In this document: in pieces, positions 45,600 through 56,200 of the stretch
Layout of the letters: each line of letters begins with the position of its first letter
Numbering within the stretch: position 1 is the first letter of the stretch
NCBI GenBank assembly: GCA_039621445.1
Contig: CP154955.1
Span: 34,259,236 to 34,323,235, forward strand
DNA: 64,000 nucleotides
Origin: Euglena gracilis
Taxonomy: Eukaryota; Euglenida; Euglenophyceae; Euglenales
Reading direction: 5' to 3'
Translations under genes and position numbers: made by a program
The notes under the pieces: generated by a model
Seen by the model: the letters and a program-made list of their open reading frames with translations, nothing else
Databases searched by the model: none
Told to the model about the DNA's origin: nothing

Positions 45600-46646
45600 C
45601 CCCCTTCTTGATTTCACTGGGGGATTTGAAGATTGATGAATAAATACTTGTGGGGGTCCTTCCCCTTCCCCCTGTTCCTCCTGGGGCTGGGCATTTGTTA
45701 AATCCAAAGCCCCTGTTGGGCTGCCCTTTAGCTTCTGGGGGGCCTCTGGAGGTACACCCCTTGTATGGCTGCTATAGCCTTTGGATTGGCCACCTTGGCC
45801 TAAGCCCCATTTGTTCTGGCCTCCATGGCCGAGGCTGTAAGTGCTGGCTTCTTGCCATGCCCAATTGAGATCTGGGGGAGCCCTGTTGCTGGGCCTCCCT
45901 CTTCCCCCATGGAATGGGGTTGTGGGCTGAATTTGAAAAAGATGGTTGGTACAGACCTTTTTTGCCCCTTCCTGTGGGCATTCTGCTCCAGACTGGGCCA
46001 TCTGCTGGCTTCCCCATGTTGTACTGGCCCCCTTGTCCCTTTTTCCATCTTGATAGGTTGGGGGCATTTGCTCTCTGGGCTGGGGCAGTTGCTCTCTGGG
46101 CTGGGCCTGCCAAACTTGAAGGTTTCTTGTGCCCCAATTTGAAGTGTAATGGGCCTTGACCCTGGGTACCCCGTGTCTTCCGTTGTCGTCTGGGCTTTTT
46201 GTCCACTGTCTTCCAGGGGCCATGGGCATCACTTTGTGAGGTTGTCTGCTGCTGAAAGTTTTCTGGTGAGATGTGGGGTGGGGGGAAGTGATGGCAATGG
46301 TTCGCCACGTTGAAACCGCATCTCCAAGTTCTCCAGCTGGCGTTTCTTGCTCATCACTTTGTCCAGGTTGTCGGCTTGATAATTCCAATTTGCTCTCCAC
46401 ACTCTGCACTGACTTCCAATGTCCAATTTGAAAAAATTTTTAGAATTTGATGTTCTTCAGGGTCCAAAGGTTCTGAATATTGATATTGTATTGTCTTGAT
46501 CTCTTCGAACTCTGCTCTTCAAGTGTCTGTCTTCGTCCGTGTCGACGGGCAAGATTGGGAATCAGCGAACTCCGGCGAAGAAAGGCACAAAGGGGGGGCA
46601 CCTCACCCAGCACAACGAACAATCGTGCAGCACCACCGGCGAGCAA
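45600..46646 (-). pseudogene. gag: gag-like region upstream of the protease
   Basis: Overlapping minus-strand frames rich in Gln, Pro, Lys and Gly (WKTVDKKPRRQRKTRGTQGQ, QRATAPAQRANAPNLSRWKK), plus a short helix (NLDKVMSKKRQLENLEMRFQ) at the start. No zinc knuckle seen. It runs into the protease, which suggests the gag of the same element. The exact frame is uncertain. Confidence 0.45.
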
Positions 46647-47144
46647 GGCATGGCCTCACAGCCCGAGGTGTCTTTCCCCCCCCCCCAGGGGGCGGTACCC
46701 TAAGGACCACTGTCGGTGGAGTTCCGGGCGCCCGCTACGGGGGGCCCCCCCGGACCCCCCAGGTCTTCAAAATAACCTCATCTTGTGGTGAAAAAATTTT
46801 GCCAAGAATTGCGGGACTCCCCCCCCCAGGACAGGGTGGGAAACTGGCCATAAGTGGATTCAATGCCGTGACGCTGTGGCATTTCTCCTTGCCCTAGGCG
46901 GGTCCTCTCAAACCCCCGGCCCCCATTTTCTGCAAACCGAAAGCTTTTGGAGACAAATCTCTATTGCCGTCCTTTGCCGCCCAGCCCTTCTGTCGGCTGC
47001 CAAAATAAATAAAACTCATCATGGGTGTCCGGAGCTGGAAAACACTGTGCAACCCCAACCAGTTGAGCAATCATCCTTTTGGAATGGAGGATATGTCAAA
47101 AATGCATTTTTCTGGCTTGGAAGGAAGTCTGTGACAAGGTTGCG

Positions 47145-47291
47145 TCAGCTGGCACCGGGTCCACTAGAATACAGCCTCTTCTTGTACGAATGCAATCCAT
47201 GAACTCCACCTTCATATTGGGCCGATGCGGTGCGGTACTCAAACCGCACCTCACCCTTCGCACAAGCAGCCCGCAAATCTTCCAAGCACCT
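47145..47291 (-). CDS. IMPDH: IMPDH exon 11 and stop
   Basis: Codes for [20 protein letters not shown], then [17 protein letters not shown] and a short tail, TGA at 47147-47145. Carries the conserved C-terminal [10 protein letters not shown]. Confidence 0.93.
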   Translation of the reverse strand, partial: RCLEDLRAACAKGEVRFEYRTASAQYEGGVHGLHSYKKRLYSSGPGAS

Positions 47292-50200
47292 ACCATCTGG
47301 CAATCTCAGTAACGCACACACATGAGCACGCAGACGCTCACATTATTCCGTCTTTTTCTGTATGAAATTCACCACCCGTGAGAGTGGCTCCGCTAAAAGG
47401 CAACCTCCCCCCCAAATAACCTGGCGGGGCCCTTGCTCCTGGTTCCAGAAATTTGGCACCCCTTTTATTAGGCAAAATTCCTTTATGATGCTGAAAAAAA
47501 AAGGCCCAAATAACCTGGCGGAGGGGGGGGCACGGCCAAAAGTTGGTTCCAACAACCTGGCACCCGCCAATTTATTTGGGGGGGGGGGTTAGAAAAATTC
47601 ACTATTGCAAAAGCGAGAATGCAAAATCAACAATGCAAAAAAATGGCTCGAAAAATGGCCATATTTTTAGCGAAAACAGGTACATTGAGAGAAAAGTCAT
47701 TTCCGCCCATCCACCTGAAACATTGAAAAATGCGTTTTTGGGGGGGTTCTTCAGTTCGACTCCCGGACTCAAGCCCTCAGGCCTTACGTAAGTCCTCAAG
47801 GGATTCTGGGTTAAAAAAAAATTCCCATCCCATGCAGACCACCCTGCATACTCATTACTTCCTGCTTTCAAAGTTCGACAAGACAAATCATCTTTACGCA
47901 AGAGAATGCCAGGCTCTGTCCCAAATCCTGGGCTGAGTGCTGCAACCCCTTAATCAAATAGGGAACCAGATCCTTTATGGAACCTGAAGATGTACAAAAA
48001 GAAAGTTTCTCCTTTTCCTTTTTGAAAAAAACACACAAAAAAAATGAAACCTCGGATTTCCTCTGAAAAACTCAGTTGCCTTTAATAATCCAGCAAAAGG
48101 AAACAAGAACATCGTTCCATTCTTCGTATCAGATTGCCTCATCGAAATGGGGACATTGGCAGACAATCATTAGGCGAAAATATGCCAGAAACGCAGAAAG
48201 ATGTTGGGAATTTGACCACCATATGACACCTTTGTTGTAAGATGGTTTTAAAAAACAGTTTTAGAGAAAGCCACCTTGAAAATAAACATGAACAACAAAA
48301 CCACAATCAAAGCAGATGCAGATGCAGATGTGCCAATGGTGTGATGATTCTGTATGGTTTACGATTCAGAACAAATTACTGAAAGTCCTGCACAAGATAC
48401 CTTTATCGACAACTGTCCCGCTCACGCCTTGGGCGACTTTGACTGTCTGTGTGTCACTGAAATAACGCTTTGCACTGTCTCCACCCTTCTTCATCATGGC
48501 CTCAATGGAGCCCATCCCACGGTATGTTTTCACTCTCACCCCTGTGGCATCATAGAAAAACGTTCCTGGGGCTTCGCTCAAGAACAGGGCTGGGTGAAAA
48601 CTCTGGCTGGTCAATCAATCAAGAACAGAGAGGAGTTGAAACTTTTGTTCTGCATTCCAGGACACGCAACCCTGCTTGTTCCAGCCAACATTGAGCCCAT
48701 CATGACGCAGCTGGCACCCAAGGAAATGGCCTTGATCATGTGTCCCACGTTGCTAATACCACCGTCAGCAATCACGGGAACACCAAATTTTGACGCATAC
48801 TTTGCCACGCGATAGACTGTGGAGAAGCATCCGTTTGATGCAAACCATGACATTCTCAAATATGAAATTGCATGACATCTTCCAAAATTTTCAAATAGAA
48901 ACAGGCTATACCTGCTGTGCCCTGCGGTCTCCCGCAAGCCATCACCTCTTGCGTAATGCAGATTGACCCACTGCCCATGCCAACACGGAGGGCGTCTGCC
49001 CCTGCGTCAATGAGTGTCTTGGCCTGCTTCTGGGTCACCACATTGCCCGCCACCACCTGGATGTTGGGGCTGAGAGATTTGGACTCAGCCTTCCCCTGCG
49101 GGTCCGTTTGTCTGCAAAAGAATACTCATTCGGAGAGGGCTGCTTGATGTATTTGATCATCTCCACCTGGAAGCTCGAGTTCCCTTGAGTACATATTCCT
49201 TTCTAGTGTTTGGTGAGGACATTCTGGAAACAACGCAATGCAAAACTCAAACAAACCCCAAACTGCAATGCAGAGCTGCCTGCAACAGCATGCCTGCGCC
49301 TGCCTGTCTGCCGGGGGGGGGGGGGGGGCTGGCTTGTCGACCGACCAGTTTGTCGACTGGCCAGTTGCCCCAGTTAACCGACCAATCAACCGATTAATTG
49401 GGAGGGGGGAGGTGCTGGCTACGGGAGCAACTGGACAGTCGGTTGACTGTCAGTGACTATTCGACCAACTAGCCACTATAATGTACCAAAGGGGGGGGGG
49501 GCTATCTGACCCCCCAAAAAATGTCTTTTGCTTCTGCTTGAGAGGCGTTATTAGATAGAGATTGATCACCCCATTTGTGACCCCCCCACCACCCAAATGA
49601 AACAAAATGAAAACACATACGTCCGAAGCAGGCTTTTGCTTAAGGACCCCCGGGGGGACTGGCTAGCCAATCGGCTAGACACTGGAAAAAGTGGACTAGC
49701 TAGACCCCCCCCTCCCCCCCGGGGGGGGGGGCCCGGGGGTCCCCCGGCTAGAAAAAAATTTTTCCTCCGGCGCGCAGAGGTTTTTAAGAGGTTTTTGGCT
49801 GATTTTATTCCAAAAATTCCCAAAAATGGCCAAAAACGGGCATTTTTGGCCATTTTTGGGGTCCCAAAAAAATTTTCGGCGCTTCGCGCCGGTCACTGGA
49901 AAAAAAATTCCACTAGCTAGCCCTGCTAGCAGACCCCCCCTGGGGGGGGGGGTCTGCTAGAAAACCCACTAGCCAAATTTGGACTAGCTGCAGTCCAGCC
50001 CCCCGGGGGGGGGGGCACTGCAATCCCTTAAGCAAAAGCCTGGCCCGAAGACCGAAATTGAAGCCCTCGGAATGCCCTATCTAACAGTATTTTGATTTCC
50101 CTCGTGACTCCCCGCCAGGCCCAAGATATGGCCGATTAACAGCCCAAAACAGCGCGGCAGGCTTCCAACTCTGTCTTTTCGGGCCATTTCCGGGTCAAAA

Positions 50201-53200
50201 AAAAATTGCCCAAAACGATGTTTTTTTGGCCTCCGGAGCCGGGAAAACTGGTTTCGAGCCGAAAATGAGCATTTTTCTACCCCCCCCCCGCCCCCCATTC
50301 TTGGCCCGAAACGGATGCAGTTTGGCCGGGCCAGGCCGGGCCGCAGAACCGCCGACCGGGCAGTGCCGGGCCGGACCGCCCTTCCTACCACATGCCTCAA
50401 ACGTCTGCTTCAGCATGGCACTATCACACACGAAAAGAGCTCAGCACCACACAAAATCTGGTCATAAGTGGGGGGTTTTCTGTGGGGGGGGGGGATTAGA
50501 CCCCACTAACTGGGGTGATTAGGTGGGGCAGATGGGACGTGGTTATGCTCAGGGATTTGCAGAAATGCGCGTTGGGGGCAGTTTAAAGGCACATGCATGC
50601 CATGGATCAAGTCTGAGTTGCAAAGAAGCACAGAACAGTCTGCACCCAATTCAGGTAGTCCTTCAACGAGAACAAACAACCTTGGAACATGACCCCAAAC
50701 TATGACCCAAAGATCAACCAAAATCAACATTTTTTCTCTTTGTTGGGCATGCTTTTTCAAGCTCAAAGAAATGCACAGGTGAAAGGCCAGCTGGCTAAAA
50801 AGAAATGTGCTTGGGAGGAGTCAATCACGATGCAGTCAACACCAGCCTTTACCAATAATTCAGCCTGCAAAACAACAATGATGATCAAAACAACAACCTG
50901 GCACACCGAAAGGAAAGCCAATCAAAGGAAAGGAAAATAAACTTCTATCACACGATTTCAATGACTGGATTAAAGGGATGGTTCAACACCGCACTGCTTG
51001 TTGTGAGGTGCTAGTGGGTGGGGGGAGGCGGGTTGGTCCCCCCCACACCTCCCAGAGGTGGGGGGTGACCCCAACCAGACCTTCCCGAACAGCCCTGGCC
51101 GCACCGCCCCTCCTCGTCATGAATGGGGGGTCAACACCTCCCTGTGCAACACAACCATTAACACACAATGGCACACAAGGCAGCCCTTCAGCAAAAAAAA
51201 AAGTTGATTGCTTCCGTCATTTTTTGACATAAAAATCGGCGCCCCCACACAAGGAAAGCCTGGGGGGGAGGGCGGAGCCCCCCCCCACCACCCACAGGGT
51301 TTCCGGTATTGTGTCCCCCCCAGGTTATTAGAGGGAGGGGGGTGCAGACCCCCCTGACAGGCCGAAGGGTCTGGGGACCCCCTGGAACCAAAGATTTCTT
51401 TGCCCAGCACCACTTGAATACTCGTGCTTTCACCACATCTTTTTGAAAATTGTTGAAAAGAACCGCCAGCAACAATTTTTGGGCACATGATGCTCCTGAA
51501 AAAAAATTCTGGCGCTTTGTGTTCCTCACCCCCCCCTGGCGGGAGGAGGGTGGTCCTGGACACATCCAGGACCTCCTGCTGGCTCTGTCGGGGGGGAGGG
51601 GTGCAGAATCCAAGTGTTCGACATGGCTTGGTTGCGTCGGGGAAAGCCTGTCTTTTGAAGTACAAGTAACCCCCCCCCTAATAAGTGCACGGGTGCGCGC
51701 ATTAGAAGGACGTAGTTTCGGACCCCAAGGGGTGCGCACTTATTAGGGCAGTGCGCACTTTTTAGGACAAAGCCGAAAATACTCGCATTTCCCCCACTCT
51801 TTTTCAATTTCCCCCCCATTTTGTGATTTCAAGCTATGAGTCAAGTGATTATGTGTCAAATTTGGACGATAGAAATATTTGGTCTGAGAAAGACAATTCT
51901 GAGAATTGTGTGTGCTTTCCGACCTGAGATGTGACCGTGATTCCTCCTTTGGGGGGGTGCGCGCTTTTTAGGGAGGTAGTTTCGGACCCTTGGGGGTGCG
52001 GACTTATTAGGGCACTGCGCACAATTAGGGCACTGTGCACTTATTAGGGGGGGGTTTACAAGTACTTGCAGTCGTCAATGGACATGGAATCTTGGGTGAA
52101 ACTGTGAGAAAATTGATCCATCAATGCAATTTGACCAGTTCTGAAGAGGTGTCTTAATGCAAGTCATCGGTTCAGTGATCTTGCATCCAAATATGATTTT
52201 CACTTGGAGAATCATGCAGAGGCATGCAAACCGTACATGTTCTTGAACGGCAAGCTTCGCTGTGGGGGGGGGGGGGGGCTTCATATTTGGGCGAAAAAAA
52301 TCAAACCCCCCTGGGGGGTTCGCTGTGGAATGTTGTGTGGTAACGATTATGGCCGGATCACAGCTTTTTCAAAGGCAAAGTTTTTCTCATTGGTCGAGCA
52401 AGAAAACTGAAAAAATGTCTGAACATGCCATAGGATATTTCTTTTACACCCGTCGGTGTCGAAACCTGGGGGCAGGCTGAATTTCTCCGGGGTGGAGGGG
52501 GTCTGGGAGTGCCCTGGAATACCTGGGCAGGCAGGCACTCCCCCTCCCCCCGGGGGTCGGTGCCTTCCTGGTTGTGGGCCAAAAAGTGCCCAAAGAGGAC
52601 TTTTCTTGGCTTCCGGCATCTTTGGCGCAGGATGTGCCCAGCCCGAGTGCCCAGGCACTTTTAGCCTTGGCCCCCCCCGGGTCGGACCTGGGTACCTTGG
52701 TGTGCCTGCCCAGGCAGGCACTCCCCCTGTGTGAACTGTGCCTGTCTGTTTGGTGCCTCCCTTCTGGCCTGGTGCTGCTTTTTCTCCTCTGGCTCTTTTT
52801 ATCTGTGTGCATGCCACCCCTTCCTGGTGGATGGCAGGGCTCAGGGGCACCTCCCAGGGGGGGAGGTGGCCCTGACTGCTCAACAAGGGGGGCCTCTCCA
52901 CAAAACGTCCTTCGCCGGGGGTTTTTCTGTGCCGAAATCAGATCTTCCACATTGTATGCAGTCATGGAGTCCACCCCAAAGACTGAAAAAAGGAAATCAA
53001 ACCAAAACAGAGGTGGAGAGGAATACCCGCTCTCTGTCATCCAGTCGCGTACCAATGGCAGCAGCCACCAACAAACGGTCACTGTCATCCTTGGAGCAGA
53101 GTGGGTAGTCTCGGTTGTGCATCAGGTCCACACGGGACGTAAGGGAGACAAGCTCGTAGTTCTCATTCACAATTGGCAGCAGCCTTTTGTGGAGAGCATC

Positions 53201-56200
53201 TTGATTCCCAAATTTCCACACAGGAAAATGGCCGAAAAGTGTGCAATGTTCTTGGCAAAAACATAAGGTGAATAAAAGTATTGGTAAAGGATTTCTGGCA
53301 TCTTTGGACCATCGGCCATCCCAAACCTCATTTTTTTCGACTTTCTGATTTTTGACCCCGTTTGGAGCCCCCACTGGAAGTTGGCTTAGGGTGGTCCAAG
53401 GCACAATCCCGTCCTGCAAGGTCGCGGTCATTGGCTGAATTGGCTAATGTTAGTTGACCGACTCGCCGCTCCAATGTGAATGGGAGATGTTTCCGATTTT
53501 TGGAGGCCCTCAAAAATTCATCATCTGCACAAAACCCCTTGTACGCATAGGCCTGAGAGAGAATCTTTAAATCTTGCAATTGAGCACCTGGCGTGCCCAG
53601 TCCGTTGAGCCAGCACAGGAAAAATGCTCGCATTTTATACCCCAGTTACGGACCACCTTGGTTTGTGGGGATTATTGAAAGCCCAACATAATAAAATGTG
53701 CACGTGTAAATGCCATGTATCTTTACTGTTCTCATGTGCACCAAAGCAATGAAATTCCCTTGGATTTATGAAATTTCACACAACTCGTTGACCGACTGGC
53801 CAGTTGCCATTCTAGCCAGCTTGTTTGTGCCAACCAGTCAATCGACTAGACGAATCCTTTGCTGAAAGGGTCCACCAGGATTTCCACTGGTTGCAGCCGA
53901 AAGGCCACTTGCTAAAACCCCAAGGGGGAGGGATTCCTCCCAGCTGGAAAATTTACTGTGGAAATGGGGTTTCACTGTGCTTTTTTTTGTTAGCTTTGTT
54001 CCCAAAAAAAATGCCAACGGGCATTTTGTAAGAAACAAAAAAAGATTCACCATGCAGCTGCTAGCAGACCCTCCCCAGGGTTCAATTCGGCAGGGGGGGG
54101 TCGGACCCCCCTCCGGTCCAGGGGGGAACCCCACCACCTACCCAGTGCAGATGCCAGAGCAAATTGCCTGGTGCAATTTGTTCTCGTTTCTCATATCCAT
54201 ATCCATCCATATCACCACAAGAAATTTGCAACTCTTTTTTGAAAAAAAAAACATAACACAATGCAACAACTTTAGGTCAAAATATGCACAACTGCGCAAA
54301 TAACTGCACCTCTTCACTTACCCTTGGCACCTGGGGGTTCAATGGCAATACAGGAGTCCAGACAAAAAAACGTGAGCATCATTGCAGCAGTTTGCGGACC
54401 CCATGTGGAATCACGTGTGATTTTCTTTAAAAAAAACACAAAAAATTTTGCCGGAATGCCTGAAAAGCCTAAAAAAAAAACCCCAAAAGACCCAAAAATC
54501 CCATCCTGTAAAATTTTTCGAATTTTGAGCAGAAAAGAAGTGGCAAATATCAGCAAAAATAAGCCAACTCCGGAAAAACAATCATTTCTGGCATCGCTGG
54601 AACATTGTCTTTCCACCCAAAAATCAAAAAAATGGGGTTTCGACTTTTGCTTTTTTAAAATCTGCACTGACGTTGGTTCAATGCCCAGATGGGTCCTTGA
54701 CTGACCGAAAAAATAGACGTATTAAAATGCTTAAATGCTTAAAAAATGCTTAAAAAATTCAAAATACAATAAACCATAAAAACCATGCAAAACGTGTTTT
54801 TAAAAAAAACTGAAAATTTTCGAATTTTCATCTTAAAATTTATAATGCCAGTGCGGAATATGCTCAAACCCCCATGATGATGATGATGGGCAAGGTTCAC
54901 AATGACATCATCAACAGATCGTTCCTTTGGGGAAGGAGCACAATTGACATTGAATCCGCTTGAAGGCTGGGGGGAAGTTTCCCAATCTTTTTTGTGCGCA
55001 TGATTTCATTTGCCTCTTGCAGGCTTATCCCATCACGGCCTGTGATAAGGTTCTGGGACACCATGACGTCCTTCAGTGGCATGTTTCGGTCTGACAAAAA
55101 ATCCGTCTCCTTGGACGTGACCAGCCCAAGCAGCTTGCTGCCAAGCTTCCCATCTTCTGTCACTGGGAAACCGGTGAAATGCATCTCTTCAACAAGTTTG
55201 TCGACGTCTCTGATAGTGGAGTTCGGGGCCAACGTGATGGGGTCTGGAATAAAACCATTGCGGAACTTCTTTACTTTGTGCACCATCGAAGCTTGCTCCT
55301 CTGCCTCACAGTTGTTGTGTGACAGGCCATTCCCCAATTTATACGCATATAATCCATTAATGTCGGTGACTGGGCCCCGCCTCCCTTCCTTGAAATTCAT
55401 TCGATTGAATGGCCTGAGCGGAAACATTGCCAAATTTGTGGTTTTTGGCCCATAAACAGCCAAGGTTGCTTGGTGACCCCCCGGGTCCAGCTCAGAGTGG
55501 GAAATTTGGGCTGGACGGAAAAAAGCCTCCTGGCTGACCCCCCCCCCCCCCCCGCACATCAGGATCCTCCCCCCCTCCCCATCGACGAGTTTCAAATGCT
55601 TTCCAGCCACCCAAAGAGCAGTTGGACGGCAACGGGTTTTGGCAGTGCAAAAAAAAAATGGGCGAAATCGGTCGGATTTCGGGCTCGCCAGGGCAAATTT
55701 GGGGTGAAAATTTTGATTTTTTGCATATTTGGTAGTTCTTTGGGCATTTTTGTATTGATTTTCAACCCTGGGTCGCGCCTAGTTCCAGCCGAGGGGTCCG
55801 GGGCTGGAAAAGGGCTGCTGGCTGGCTGGACCCCCCACCCTTGGGGGATGGGCTCCGTCAGGTGCAATGGCTTGGAAATCAACGTAACCCCCCCCCCCGA
55901 ATAGTGCCCCCCCAGGGCAGAACGGGAAGGCCTGGTGGGGGGGGGGGGGTATTTTCACCAATTTTGGGGAAACGGGGATTTTGGCCAGGGAAGAATTTTG
56001 AAAAATTTTCTGGAGTCAGTTGATTTCCATTCAGGCCCGTGAATGGGCCAAAAACCACTTTTTTGGCAATGTTTACGTCCAGGCGGTTCGGTTGAATGAA
56101 ATTCAAGACCATGCGGGCCCAGGCAAAACAGGTTTAGGAAAATTGAGCAGGGGCGCCGGGCCGCTCGCTTCGCTCGCATGGCCCGGCGCCCCTGCTGAAT

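Noticed and set aside
47292-47915. GT-AG alternative for IMPDH intron 10 (gtaaag to AG before 47,336)
   Set aside because: In frame, but it inserts about 25 residues absent from the family. The paired-end alternative matches family spacing exactly.
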